Positions 35,961 to 45,869 are shown, counted from the first letter of the stretch. The stretch is DNA of 64,000 nucleotides from Neobacillus endophyticus (GCF_013248975.1 NZ_JABRWH010000001.1:3740001-3804000); one strand, 5' to 3'. Program-made: numbers and translations. The notes: generated by a model from the sequence alone, not told the origin.

Positions 35961-36269
35961 ATAGGAAAAATATTGTAAAAAGCAGCAATGGGGTGTAGGC
36001 GAAATTTATAAAACTGGTGCTTGTAAGCATGAAATTCCTCAATTGAAGTACATTCAGATTGGCCAATTTTAAAGGGGGTATATGTGGTTAATAATATAAT
36101 AGTAAACATAACATTGAATCGTAAATAAGAGTAGCTAAAACAAAATAAACTTTTGAATTTTTTCTGTAGGAATTTCCTAAATAGTGATTAAAACGTTTTT
36201 TAGTCTTGATAAGTCCAACCCGTACTAGAACTTATACGGATAAAATTTTTAAGTTTTATTTTATAAACG

Positions 36270-36316
36270 TTCTGACAATAAAGAACCATTAAGTGGTGGT
36301 CAGATCTCTCTTTATT
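36270..36316 (+). ncRNA. Candidate structured RNA (pseudoknot-like) in the leg operon leader
   Basis: Two interleaved helices can form: TCTGAC (36271-36276) with GTCAGA (36299-36304), and AATAAAGA (36277-36284) with TCTTTATT (36309-36316), enclosing a small ACCA/TGGT hairpin (36285-36297). That is the order of an H-type pseudoknot, or of two exclusive folds. I recognise no known riboswitch class. Hand folding in AT-rich DNA; tentative. The remaining 35961-36572 gap holds no convincing gene. Confidence 0.3.
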
Positions 36317-36333
36317 AATTAAAATTGGAGTCA

Positions 36334-36397
36334 ACCTCTACACTGTTCTTGATTGATCACTTAATTATACAAGATTCAGGAGAGGTACTCCTTTTTT
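36334..36397 (+). terminator. Candidate attenuator: alternative stem and small terminator
   Basis: AGGAG-AGGTA-CTCCT (36378-36392) followed by six T is terminator-like with a short stem. AGAGGT (36381-36386), overlapping its 5' arm and loop, can pair instead with ACCTCT (36334-36339), which brackets a TCTTG/CAAGA stem. The two folds exclude each other. Confidence 0.35.
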
Positions 36398-36572
36398 CAT
36401 ACTTTAAAACGATTTTATATAAAGAATAGTAAAATGAAATTCATTTAGTTTATTTTCTTTGTTATTTAATATAACGAATGTTCATTAATAAATAATCAAA
36501 ATGTTTTTTAGGTTATAAATACTAATTCTCGAAATACATAATGAAAATAACATGAAAAGGAGAAATATAAAT

Positions 36573-37553
36573 ATGAAAAAAGTTCTCGTAACTGGCGCAG
36601 ATGGATTTATTGGAAGTCATTTAACAGAACGTCTCTTAGTAGAAGGATATGATGTAAAAGCATTTGTTTATTACAATTCCTTTAATAACTGGGGATGGCT
36701 CGATACGCTTTCGAAAAACAAGCTTAGTCAAATTGAAATTTTTTCAGGAGATATAAGAGATCCTAACGGTGTAAGAGAGGCAATCAAGGGAGTTGACGAA
36801 GTTTTCCACTTAGCAGCTCTTATTGCTATTCCTTTTAGTTATCACTCTCCTGATTCCTATGTGGATACCAATATAAAAGGTACTCTTAATGTATTACAGG
36901 CAGCTCGAGATTTAAATACAAAAAGGGTATTGGTTACTTCAACATCCGAGGTATATGGAACTGCCCAATATGTTCCAATAGATGAAAAACACCCTTTTCA
37001 AGGGCAATCTCCTTATTCTGCAACTAAAATTGGTTCAGACAGGATAGCTGAAAGTTTCTACAGAAGTTTTAATATGCCTATAACAATTGTTAGACCTTTT
37101 AATACCTATGGACCTCGTCAGTCAGCGAGAGCTGTAATCCCAACGATTATTTCGCAACTTTTGTCAGGTGTAAATGAAATTAAATTGGGTTCATTAACGC
37201 CAACACGTGATTTTAATTATGTGAAGGATACAGCTAATGGTTTCATTGAAATTTCTAAGTCTGAAAAAACAATTGGTGAAGAAATTAACATTGCAACTCA
37301 AAAAGAAATTTCAATAGGGCAACTTGCCCAAGAGTTAATAAACCAGATTAACCCAAAAGCAACTATAATTTGTGATGAAGAGCGGTTAAGACCTGAGAAC
37401 AGTGAAGTAAACAGACTATTAGGGTCAAATAAAAAGATTAAACAGCTTACGAATTGGGAACCAAAATATACATTTGAACTTGGTTTACAAGAGACAATAG
37501 AGTTCTTTAAGAATAATCTAGATAAATATAAAACAGACATTTATAATATTTAA
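36573..37553 (+). CDS. legB: NAD-dependent 4,6-dehydratase, legionaminic acid pathway (LegB)
   Basis: 326 residues, extended short-chain dehydrogenase fold: VTGADGFIGSHL dinucleotide loop, TSTSEVYG and the catalytic YSATK. LegB acts on a nucleotide-linked GlcNAc (GDP-linked in Campylobacter) to give the 4-keto-6-deoxy sugar. The ATG at 36573 follows AAAAGGAGA at proper spacing; an in-frame ATG at 36552 precedes that site. First gene of seven tightly packed leg genes. Confidence 0.88.
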   Translation: MKKVLVTGADGFIGSHLTERLLVEGYDVKAFVYYNSFNNWGWLDTLSKNKLSQIEIFSGDIRDPNGVREAIKGVDEVFHLAALIAIPFSYHSPDSYVDTNIKGTLNVLQAARDLNTKRVLVTSTSEVYGTAQYVPIDEKHPFQGQSPYSATKIGSDRIAESFYRSFNMPITIVRPFNTYGPRQSARAVIPTIISQLLSGVNEIKLGSLTPTRDFNYVKDTANGFIEISKSEKTIGEEINIATQKEISIGQLAQELINQINPKATIICDEERLRPENSEVNRLLGSNKKIKQLTNWEPKYTFELGLQETIEFFKNNLDKYKTDIYNI

Positions 37554-37570
37554 ATTTGGAGTGTGCGTAA

Positions 37571-38749
37571 ATGAATATGTTTATACCGCTTTCAGTTCCA
37601 AACCTAAAGGGTAATGAACTTAAATATGTTTCGGAAGCTATTGAAAGTGAGTGGGTATCTACAGGCGGGGAATTTATTAACAAATTTGAAAAATCAATTG
37701 CTGATTATTTAGGTGTAAAAAGTGCAGTAGCATGTCAAAGTGGTACAGCAGGGCTTCACTTGGCACTAAGAGTACTTGGTGTTGGTGAAAATGATGAGGT
37801 TATTGTCCCCACTTTAACATTTATAGCAGCTGTTAATCCAGTTACTTATATGGGGGCTAATCCAGTGTTTATGGATTGTGATGACTCATTGTGTATGGAC
37901 ATGGAAAAAGTAAAGATGTTTTGTGAAACTTCTTGCGAATTTGTAAATGGCAATCTTGTTAATAAAATAACAGGACGAAAAGTGAAAGCAATTTTAATTG
38001 TCCATGTATTTGGAAATATGGCTAATTTAGAAGTAGCAATAGATATTGCGCAAAAATATAATTTGAAAGTTATTGAAGATGCCACTGAAGCTTTGGGAAC
38101 ATACTATACAGAAGGCAAATATAATGGGAAATATGCTGGAACAATTGGTGATATGGGCATTTATTCTTTTAATGGGAATAAAATTATCACAACTGGCGGT
38201 GGGGGAATGCTTGTTTCAAATGATATTAACTTGCTTGATAAGGCTAAATATCTTTCTACTCAAGCAAAAGATGATGCAGTTAATTTTATACATAATGACA
38301 TAGGGTATAATTACAGAATGACCAATCTACAAGCAGCAGTTGGGTTGGCGCAACTTGAACAATTAGAGACTTTTATTGAAATTAAAAAGCGCAACTTCCA
38401 TTTATACAAAGACCAAATTGCAGACATTATGGGTCTTACCCTTTTGAATTTTAACACTGACATAAGACCTAACTATTGGTTCTATTCGCTTTATATTAAA
38501 GCAGAAGAGTATGGGCATAATAAACAAGAATTGATTGAGCTTTTAAGTAAAAATAATATCCAAACCCGACCAATTTGGGGATTAATTCACCTTCAAAAAC
38601 CATATCAGATATGCCAAACATTTAAGATAGAAAAAGCTTTATTATATTCGGATAATATCCTCAATATTCCTTGTAGTAGTAATTTATCCACTTCAGATGT
38701 ACTAAGAGTGGTAACAATACTGAAAAAAGGACAAAAAGGTAGAGACTAA
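37571..38749 (+). CDS. legC: LegC-type PLP-dependent aminotransferase
   Basis: 392 residues, DegT/DnrJ/EryC1 fold. SVPNLKGNELKYVSEAIESEWVS is typical of LegC; the PLP Lys lies in SFNGNKIITTGGGG. It aminates C4 of the keto sugar made by LegB. It contains an insertion with Cys residues (about 110-140: MDCDD, CETSCEF), usual for LegC proteins. Confidence 0.88.
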   Translation: MNMFIPLSVPNLKGNELKYVSEAIESEWVSTGGEFINKFEKSIADYLGVKSAVACQSGTAGLHLALRVLGVGENDEVIVPTLTFIAAVNPVTYMGANPVFMDCDDSLCMDMEKVKMFCETSCEFVNGNLVNKITGRKVKAILIVHVFGNMANLEVAIDIAQKYNLKVIEDATEALGTYYTEGKYNGKYAGTIGDMGIYSFNGNKIITTGGGGMLVSNDINLLDKAKYLSTQAKDDAVNFIHNDIGYNYRMTNLQAAVGLAQLEQLETFIEIKKRNFHLYKDQIADIMGLTLLNFNTDIRPNYWFYSLYIKAEEYGHNKQELIELLSKNNIQTRPIWGLIHLQKPYQICQTFKIEKALLYSDNILNIPCSSNLSTSDVLRVVTILKKGQKGRD

Positions 38750-39811
38750 ATGGAAATAAAAAATCTGATTGTTTCTGAGTCAACAACTATATTGAATACA
38801 ATGAAAACACTTGATGCTACGGGTAAAAGAGTAGCATTAGTTTGTAACGAGAGTAAACTTCTTGGAGTAGTAACTGATGGTGACATAAGAAGATTTATTT
38901 TGTCAAATGGGAATTTAAACTCAGAGGTTAAAGAAATTACTAATTATAATTATAAATATGTAGATGTTAACAATCAGGAATCTGCTTTTGAAGTGATGAA
39001 GAAATACTCTTTAAGCTGTGTACCTGTCATTGATAAACATAAAAATATTATTAGTATTGTATTTTGGAATGACGAAAAAATTATTATGCAGAATAAATTT
39101 GTCGATTCTGTTCCTGTTATTATCATGGCGGGTGGGAAAGGTACTCGGCTTTACCCATATACTAAGGTATTACCAAAACCTTTGATTCCAGTTGGTGATA
39201 AAACCATTACCGAGCATATTATGGACAGATTTGAAAGTGCTGGTTGTACCGACTTTTTTATGATAGTTAATCATAAAAGAAACATGATAAAATCTTATTT
39301 CTCAGATGAGGACCTTTCTTACAACGTTAAGTATATTGATGAAAATAATGCAATGGGTACTGGTGGAGGGCTTAAACTCCTGAAAGGTACTATTGAGGAA
39401 ACCTTTTTTATGACAAATTGTGATATTTTACTCGAGTATGATTATAGTAAAATTTATGAACATCATAAGAAAAACAAACACATTATAACAATTGTCTGCG
39501 CAATAAAGAATATAGAGATTCCTTATGGAACAGTTGAAATTAATAATGTTGGACAAATAATCTCATTAATAGAGAAGCCGAATTTATCATTATTAACAAA
39601 TACTGGATTTTATATAATTGAACCAGATTTTCTAAATTATATTCCAGATGACACTTTTATTCATATTACAGATGTTATTCAAAAATGTATTGAAAATGGT
39701 GAAAGCATTGGAATGTTTCCTGTAACTGAAAAATGCTGGTACGATATGGGGCAACACGAAAAAATGGAGGAAATGTCTAAGTATTTAGAACAGTTAAAAG
39801 TACAAAAATGA
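38750..39811 (+). CDS. ptmE: CBS-domain sugar-phosphate nucleotidyltransferase (PtmE-like)
   Basis: 353 residues. Two CBS motifs (1-110) precede a nucleotidyltransferase domain with GGKGTRLYPYTKVLPKPLIPVG in its N-terminal loop (Lys and Arg for NTP binding). This fusion is typical of PtmE, which makes the GDP-linked amino sugar for the legionaminic acid route. It starts directly after the legC stop and overlaps the next gene by 4 bases (ATGA). Confidence 0.85.
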   Translation: MEIKNLIVSESTTILNTMKTLDATGKRVALVCNESKLLGVVTDGDIRRFILSNGNLNSEVKEITNYNYKYVDVNNQESAFEVMKKYSLSCVPVIDKHKNIISIVFWNDEKIIMQNKFVDSVPVIIMAGGKGTRLYPYTKVLPKPLIPVGDKTITEHIMDRFESAGCTDFFMIVNHKRNMIKSYFSDEDLSYNVKYIDENNAMGTGGGLKLLKGTIEETFFMTNCDILLEYDYSKIYEHHKKNKHIITIVCAIKNIEIPYGTVEINNVGQIISLIEKPNLSLLTNTGFYIIEPDFLNYIPDDTFIHITDVIQKCIENGESIGMFPVTEKCWYDMGQHEKMEEMSKYLEQLKVQK

Positions 39812-40461
39812 AAAGTATACATGAGAAACTTTTGTTAATTGGCGGTGGAGGGCACTGTAGTTCTGTGATTGATGTTTTACAAGAAAATAACTCGTTTGAT
39901 GAAATTGGTATAATTGATACAAAGGAAAAAATTGGTATGAAGTTCTGTTCTTTAACCTATATAGGCAGTGATGATGACTTGAAAGAACTATATAATCAAG
40001 GATATTCATCAGCATTTATCACAGTTGGCAGTGTTATAAATCCAATGTTACGAATAAAACTTTATAAGTTGATCTATGACATTGGATTTAATATTCCAAA
40101 TATTATTAGCAATACAGCAATTATTTCGAACTCTTCAACTTTTGGTAATGGGATATTTGTAGGTAAGGGTGCGATTATAAATGCAAGAACGTTTATTGGA
40201 AACGGAAGTATTTTAAACACTGGATGTATTATAGAGCATGATTGTAGAATTGGCGAATTCGTGCATATTGCCCCTGGAACTACACTCTCTGGGGGAGTGA
40301 TCATAGGGAATAAGTCACATATTGGCACGAATTCTACAATTATACAGGGTATTAATATTGGTGAAAACACATTAATTGGAGCTGGCAGTGTAGTTGTTAA
40401 TAATATTGGGAATGGTAAAAAAGCTTTTGGAAATCCATGTAAGGAGCTAAAGGATGAATAG
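39808..40461 (+). CDS. legH: NeuD/PglD-family sugar N-acetyltransferase (LegH-like)
   Basis: 217 residues. N-terminal GGGGHCSSVIDVL nucleotide-type loop and a C-terminal left-handed beta-helix with hexapeptide repeats (from about 100). Catalytic His is likely in IEHDCRIGEF. In this operon it should acetylate the 4-amino group of the LegC product. The NeuD family also includes O-acetyltransferases, so the exact position acetylated is inferred from context. Confidence 0.82.
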   Translation: MKSIHEKLLLIGGGGHCSSVIDVLQENNSFDEIGIIDTKEKIGMKFCSLTYIGSDDDLKELYNQGYSSAFITVGSVINPMLRIKLYKLIYDIGFNIPNIISNTAIISNSSTFGNGIFVGKGAIINARTFIGNGSILNTGCIIEHDCRIGEFVHIAPGTTLSGGVIIGNKSHIGTNSTIIQGINIGENTLIGAGSVVVNNIGNGKKAFGNPCKELKDE

Positions 40462-41452
40462 AACTATTATTATTGCAGAGGCTGGGGTTAATCATAATGG
40501 AGATGTAAATTTAGCAAAACGCATGATATGTGAAGCTAAGAAAGCTGGGGCTGACATTGTCAAATTTCAAACATTTAAAACAGAAAATATTGTAACTACA
40601 TCTGCCAAAAAGGCGGATTATCAGAACAAGTACACAACAAAAGAAGAAACCCAATTTGAAATGCTAAAAAATTTGGAACTCACAGAAGATGACCACTACA
40701 TATTAAAAGAGTATTGTGAAAAACTTGGAATATCCTTTTTATCTACGCCATTTGATTTAGAAAGCATTGATTTCTTAGAAAGTTTAAATATCCCATTCTT
40801 TAAAGTTCCATCAGGAGAAATTACAAACCTGCCTTACCTTGTAAAAATTGCAAAAACACGAAAACCGGTTATTATGTCAAGTGGCATGAGTAATCTTGAA
40901 GAAATACATGAAGCAATTGAAATACTTAGAAAGTATGGTACATCAGAAATAAGTCTATTGCATTGTAATTCACAATATCCAACTCCATTTAAAGATGTCA
41001 ATTTAAGAGCAATGGTTAATTTAGAGAAGCGTTTTAATATAAATATTGGCTATTCTGACCATACTTTAGGAATCGAAGTACCAATAGCAGCAGTTGCGTT
41101 AGGAGCGACAATAATTGAAAAACATGTTACTTTGGATAGAAATATGGAAGGGCCTGATCATAAAGCTAGTTTAGAATTTAATGAACTTAAAACAATGATT
41201 GATGCAATAAGAAATATTGAGATTGCTTTAGGGACTAATGAGAAGAAAGTAACAGAATCAGAAGTTTTGAACAAAGTTGTAGTTAGAAAAAGTATTGTTG
41301 CAAAATCTAAAATACATAAGGGAGAATTTTTTACTGAAGAAAACTTGACAGTTAAAAGACCTGGAACGGGTATTTCTCCAATGAAATGGTATGACGTAAT
41401 AGGGATGAAAGCAATCAAAGATTTTGAAAAAGATGAGTTGATTGAATTGTGA
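40454..41452 (+). CDS. legI: N,N'-diacetyllegionaminic acid synthase (NeuB/LegI)
   Basis: 332 residues. NeuB TIM barrel beginning IIIAEAGVNHNGDVNLAK, with KFQTF, FKVPSGE and SDHTLG motifs, followed by a C-terminal SAF/antifreeze-like domain (about 275-332). It condenses the hexose with phosphoenolpyruvate. Overlaps legH by 8 bases and legG by 4 (GTGA). Confidence 0.93.
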   Translation: MNRTIIIAEAGVNHNGDVNLAKRMICEAKKAGADIVKFQTFKTENIVTTSAKKADYQNKYTTKEETQFEMLKNLELTEDDHYILKEYCEKLGISFLSTPFDLESIDFLESLNIPFFKVPSGEITNLPYLVKIAKTRKPVIMSSGMSNLEEIHEAIEILRKYGTSEISLLHCNSQYPTPFKDVNLRAMVNLEKRFNINIGYSDHTLGIEVPIAAVALGATIIEKHVTLDRNMEGPDHKASLEFNELKTMIDAIRNIEIALGTNEKKVTESEVLNKVVVRKSIVAKSKIHKGEFFTEENLTVKRPGTGISPMKWYDVIGMKAIKDFEKDELIEL

Positions 41453-42621
41453 AAAAGATTTGTATAGTTACCTCTACAAGAGCAGAATATGGCCTTTTAA
41501 AACCATTAATGGTTAGTTTAAGTAAAATGAAGAAAATAGAAGTGAACATTGTAGTAACAGGTACACATCTTTCTCATGAATTTGGATATACAATTTCAGA
41601 GATTGAGAGTGATGGTATTCCTATTGATGAAAAAATTGAAATTATTATGGGTAGTGATACACCTGTATCAGTTTCTAAATCAATGGGACTTGCATTAATA
41701 AGCTTTGGGGAGTATTTTAATCGCAAAAAACCAGATCTTCTCATTGTATTGGGGGATAGGTATGAAATTTTAGCTGTTTGTAGTGCTGCTGTTAATTTTA
41801 ATATTCCGATTGCACATTTACATGGCGGTGAAATTACCGAGGGTGCAATCGATGAAGTAATTAGACATTCAATATCCAAAATGAGTTATCTGCATTTCAC
41901 TAGCTCGGATGTGTACCGTAAAAGGGTAATTCAACTCGGAGAAGACCCTAGTAGGGTTTTTAATGTTGGCGCACTGGGTGTTGAAAATATTTTAAAAACA
42001 CCACTTTTAAATAAGTACGAACTGGAACAAAGTATTAATTTCTTGCTTGATAAGCCATATGCTCTAGTCACTTTTCACCCAGTTACTAAAGAAAATAATA
42101 CAGCATTTGAGCAAACTGAACAGTTATTAAATGCCATTGATTCCTTTAAAGATATTAAGTTTATTTTTACAAAAGCCAATGCAGATGCTGATGGAAGAGT
42201 CATTAATAAGCTTATAGACAATTATGTTGAAAAAAATCGGGAAAATAGTATAGCATTTACGTCTTTGGGTCAAATCAGATATTTAAGCGCCATGAAATAC
42301 AGTGCATTCGTAATGGGTAATTCATCAAGTGGTATTATTGAAACACCTACTTTTAAAATACCTTGCATAAATATTGGAGATAGACAAAAAGGACGTATTC
42401 AAGCAACAAATATTATAAACTGTCCTCCTAAAAAGGCGGATATAATCCTAGCAATAAAACATGCACTATCACCAAACTTTCGCTTGAGTTTATCAAATCT
42501 GAATTCACCCTTTGGAAATGGTGATACCTCAGAACACATTTTAAGAATAATTCTTCAATTTTTGCAATGCAAAAACCAAAATTTTAAAAAGAAATTTTAT
42601 GATATAAGTTTTGAGGGATGA
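41449..42621 (+). CDS. legG: Hydrolysing nucleotide-sugar 2-epimerase (NeuC/LegG)
   Basis: 390 residues, GTG start overlapping the legI stop. GT-B epimerase fold: TSTRAEYGLLKPL, GTHLSHEFGYT, LGDRYEILA, HLHGGEITEGAIDE, and GNSSSGIIE. It removes the nucleotide and inverts C2 to give the free sugar used by LegI. Confidence 0.92.
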   Translation: MKKICIVTSTRAEYGLLKPLMVSLSKMKKIEVNIVVTGTHLSHEFGYTISEIESDGIPIDEKIEIIMGSDTPVSVSKSMGLALISFGEYFNRKKPDLLIVLGDRYEILAVCSAAVNFNIPIAHLHGGEITEGAIDEVIRHSISKMSYLHFTSSDVYRKRVIQLGEDPSRVFNVGALGVENILKTPLLNKYELEQSINFLLDKPYALVTFHPVTKENNTAFEQTEQLLNAIDSFKDIKFIFTKANADADGRVINKLIDNYVEKNRENSIAFTSLGQIRYLSAMKYSAFVMGNSSSGIIETPTFKIPCINIGDRQKGRIQATNIINCPPKKADIILAIKHALSPNFRLSLSNLNSPFGNGDTSEHILRIILQFLQCKNQNFKKKFYDISFEG

Positions 42622-42624
42622 ATT

Positions 42625-43314
42625 TTGAATGGAAAAAGAAATATTGCCATAATTCCTGCACGTTCTGGCTCGAAAGGGCTTAAAGATAAAAATATTCTTG
42701 AACTAAAAGGTAAGCCTCTAATCGCATATACCATTGAAGCTGCCATTAATAGTGGTTGTTTTGATATGGTAATGGTTTCTACAGATAGCGAGAAATATGC
42801 TGAAATTTCCCGTAAGTATGGTGCAGAGGTACCGTTTTTACGTTCAAAAAGTACATCAGAGGATTGTTCATCTTCATGGGATGTTGTTCGAGAAGTTTTA
42901 TCCAGACTTTCTAAAATTGGCAAAGAATTTGATATTATTACTTTGCTACAACCCACTTCACCACTGAGAAATTGTGATGATATTAGAGCGGCAATTGAAC
43001 TTTTTAATACAAAAAATGCTTCTTATGTTACAAGTATATGTGAGGCAGAACATTCCCCTCTTTTGTGCAATACTATTGATGAATCACTTTCCATGAATGG
43101 TTTCTTAAATATGGAAAATTTAAAAAGGCGGCAGGAATTACCTTTATATTATAGATTAAATGGAGCAATATACATCATTAAAAAAACGTTTTTGGAATCC
43201 GGAGAATTTTTTTATGGATTAAAATCTTTTGCTTATATTATGCCAAATGAAAGATCAATTGATATTGATACAAAATTAGACTTCATTATTGCTGAAAGTG
43301 TTTTAAATAGTTGA
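42625..43314 (+). CDS. legF: CMP-nonulosonic acid cytidylyltransferase (NeuA/LegF)
   Basis: 229 residues, TTG start after TTGAGGGATGAA. N-terminal IIPARSGSKGLKDKN is the CTP-binding signature of CMP-sialate synthetases; LLQPTSPLRN and SIDIDTKLDF are further family motifs. It activates legionaminic acid as the CMP donor that Maf would use. Last leg gene. Confidence 0.92.
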   Translation: MNGKRNIAIIPARSGSKGLKDKNILELKGKPLIAYTIEAAINSGCFDMVMVSTDSEKYAEISRKYGAEVPFLRSKSTSEDCSSSWDVVREVLSRLSKIGKEFDIITLLQPTSPLRNCDDIRAAIELFNTKNASYVTSICEAEHSPLLCNTIDESLSMNGFLNMENLKRRQELPLYYRLNGAIYIIKKTFLESGEFFYGLKSFAYIMPNERSIDIDTKLDFIIAESVLNS

Positions 43315-43430
43315 GTTGATTTCATTTCATTAATGTTTTTTAAAAACTATTATACAGAGCGACTTTATTATATTATTTTTTAAAATTAGATTCGTTTATC
43401 CTTTCCTCTATAAATATTTATGAATATATC

Positions 43431-43457
43431 TAAACTTATGAATAAGAAATCCGATAA
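43431..43457 (+). promoter_or_regulatory. Sigma-D promoter of fliD
   Basis: TAAA, 15 bases, TCCGATAA, about 75 bases before the fliD start. Confidence 0.85.
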
Positions 43458-43529
43458 TATAAATATCTAAAATTAATATTTTTCACCATTTAAAATAATT
43501 TTTATTAGTAATCGAATGGAGGTTTTTCG

Positions 43530-45398
43530 ATGTCAATCAATCCAGCTTCACTAAATAGGATTACTGGTCTTGCTTCTGGTATGGATACTGATTCTTTGGT
43601 TAAAAAATTAATGGCTGGTGAACAGGCTAAACTTGATCAGCTAAATCAAAAATTGCAAAAAGATACCTGGCAGAGCGATGCATATCGCCAATGGAACACA
43701 GATTTAGTTTCTTTCCAATCTAGCACATTATTTAATATGAAAATGTCATCTACCTATAATACATTTAATGTGAGTGCAAGTGATCCAAACTCGGTTTCAG
43801 GTAGTGCGGGCGGAGGTGCTTTCGCAGGTACGTATAATATTCAAGTTAAACAATTAGCTAAGTCAGCAACCTTTACTAGTAATAAGGTTGCTTTGAATAC
43901 AACACAACCTCTTTCAAACCAAGGGTCACTAAGTGTAACAAATTCATCAACTATAACGATTTCAGTTATGAATGGAACAACATCAAGTCCATTGTCTGCG
44001 AAAATTACGATAGATCCAACGAAAACTATTAATGATGTTGTTAATAGCATTAATTCTGCTGTGGATAGTACGACAGGGCAAAGTCTTGGTGTACAGGCAA
44101 TTTATGATTCCAATCTTCAGCAATTTGTTTTGAAAACAAATGCTACCGGGGCTGCTACTAAAATCAATTTAACTGGAACTGATCCTTCTTTTTTAAGCAA
44201 TACTTTAGGGTTGGGTTCGAACAATACTTTATCAGGAACAACTAATAGTTCTACAACTATTACAAGTGGTTCAAATGACAGCCTGACTATTGATCTTGGC
44301 AATGGAACATCTTCCAATATAACTTTAAAGGCGGGTACTTACAATACGCCTCAGGATTTAGTAAATGAAATTAACAACGAAATTGCGGGTAATTCCACGC
44401 TTGCAACGAAGGTTAGTGCGTCTATAGATTCAAATGGAAACTTAACTTTTACATCTTCTGCAACTGGATCACAAAGCCCACTAAATGTTAGCGGAACAGC
44501 TTCAAGTACCATATGGTCTGCCACACCAACTAGTTCATTAACAGCAAATGGACAAAATGCCGACATCATCTTTAATGGAAGTGAAATTAACACCCTGTCA
44601 TCAAATACGGCTTCGATTATGGGGATTAACTGGACATTTAAAACCCCTACAGTCGATTCCGGCGGCAATTTGACAACCAATACGGTAAATGTTTCTCAAG
44701 ATATTGACACAGAAGTGAAAAATATTACGGATTTTATCAGCAAGTATAACGACATTTTGGATAAATTAAACACTGCCTATAGTGAGCCTGTTTACAAAGA
44801 TTATCAGCCGCTCACTGATGCTCAGAAAAGTTCCATGACAGATACTCAAGTTCAACAATGGGAAACAAAAGCAAAAAGCGGTTTATTGCATAATGATAGT
44901 ATATTGAATACGCTTATAAATAGTATGAGAAATGATATGACGTCAGTTGTTAATAATGGAAGTACCTATAACTCATTAGCTTCAATTGGCATTTCTTCAT
45001 CTAGTTACCTTGATAAAGGCAAATTGTATATTGATCAAGATAAGCTAAGAACGGCTTTGCAAAATGATCCTAATGCAGTTACAAAGCTGTTTTCCAATTT
45101 AGATACAACTGACTCATCAAAAAATGGTTTAATGAACAAACTAAACGATGACATTTCTTCGGCTGTCACCAGTCTAACAGATAAAGCTGGAAGTACTGGG
45201 AATTCCTATTATGATCAAAGCACCCTCGGTAAAATGATGACGAGCTTGCAAAGTCAAATTTCTACGGAAAACGATAGCTTTAATACAAAAGAAAACCAAT
45301 ATTATACACAGTTTTCAGCAATGGAACAGGCGATGCAAAAATATACTTCACAAAGTTCTTGGCTGACATCACAATTAGGTGCTGCCAGCGCCGGATGA
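43530..45398 (+). CDS. fliD: Flagellar filament capping protein FliD
   Basis: 622 residues, longer than the roughly 500 of B. subtilis. N-terminal ITGLASGMDTDSLVKKLM and C-terminal helical region are conserved; the middle is Ser/Thr/Asn-rich and holds the extra domain. It forms the pentameric cap that folds flagellin at the tip. GGAGG precedes the ATG. Confidence 0.95.
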   Translation: MSINPASLNRITGLASGMDTDSLVKKLMAGEQAKLDQLNQKLQKDTWQSDAYRQWNTDLVSFQSSTLFNMKMSSTYNTFNVSASDPNSVSGSAGGGAFAGTYNIQVKQLAKSATFTSNKVALNTTQPLSNQGSLSVTNSSTITISVMNGTTSSPLSAKITIDPTKTINDVVNSINSAVDSTTGQSLGVQAIYDSNLQQFVLKTNATGAATKINLTGTDPSFLSNTLGLGSNNTLSGTTNSSTTITSGSNDSLTIDLGNGTSSNITLKAGTYNTPQDLVNEINNEIAGNSTLATKVSASIDSNGNLTFTSSATGSQSPLNVSGTASSTIWSATPTSSLTANGQNADIIFNGSEINTLSSNTASIMGINWTFKTPTVDSGGNLTTNTVNVSQDIDTEVKNITDFISKYNDILDKLNTAYSEPVYKDYQPLTDAQKSSMTDTQVQQWETKAKSGLLHNDSILNTLINSMRNDMTSVVNNGSTYNSLASIGISSSSYLDKGKLYIDQDKLRTALQNDPNAVTKLFSNLDTTDSSKNGLMNKLNDDISSAVTSLTDKAGSTGNSYYDQSTLGKMMTSLQSQISTENDSFNTKENQYYTQFSAMEQAMQKYTSQSSWLTSQLGAASAG

Positions 45399-45456
45399 TG
45401 AGAATATTTACGATGTAACGGCTTTTTTAAAATAACTTAGTAAGGAACATTGGGCT

Positions 45457-45831
45457 ATGACCAAATTTCATGAAGAGAAAAAAAGACTTCTACTGGACTT
45501 GAAACAAGAAACTTTACATCAATTGGAAGCTGTTAAAGCAGAAGACCCCGAAAAGTTTTTAAAAAGCACGGATCTATGCAACAAACATATTGGTTCGTAT
45601 AATGCGCTTGAAATACATTCCGGAGAATCAACTGGCCCTTTGGCAGAAGAGCTAACGCAAATTCTTATCGAAATATCGAGAATCCGTGAGGAAATTTCCG
45701 GTTTGGCTTCACCTCTATATGAAAAATTAAGAAAAAAATCATTTACTGAAAAAAAAATAAATAAAGCAAAACACCAATATAAAAATGACGAACTACCATT
45801 ACCAAGTGTTTTTATGGATAAAAAAATCTAA
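45457..45831 (+). CDS. Small helical protein after fliD (FliT-like chaperone candidate)
   Basis: 124 residues, highly charged and helical, with no signal peptide or membrane segment. It lies 58 bases after fliD and before a terminator. FliT-type chaperones of FliD have this size and position, but I see no diagnostic motif. fliS, which usually follows fliD, is about 12.7 kb away. Confidence 0.4.
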   Translation: MTKFHEEKKRLLLDLKQETLHQLEAVKAEDPEKFLKSTDLCNKHIGSYNALEIHSGESTGPLAEELTQILIEISRIREEISGLASPLYEKLRKKSFTEKKINKAKHQYKNDELPLPSVFMDKKI

Positions 45832-45837
45832 TCAATC

Positions 45838-45869
45838 AAAAACCAGTTCTACTTTTGAGCTGGTTTTTG
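45838..45869 (+). terminator. Terminator after the fliD operon
   Basis: AACCAGTTC pairs with GAGCTGGTT (one G-U) with TTT following. Confidence 0.88.

Noticed and set aside
35848..36109. Overlapping minus-strand frames at the end of maf
   Set aside because: Low-complexity Phe/Leu-rich translations antisense to a clear gene.
36084..36128. GTG start with AAAGGGGG site opening a 14-codon peptide after maf
   Set aside because: Too short and without similarity; could be a remnant but cannot be supported.
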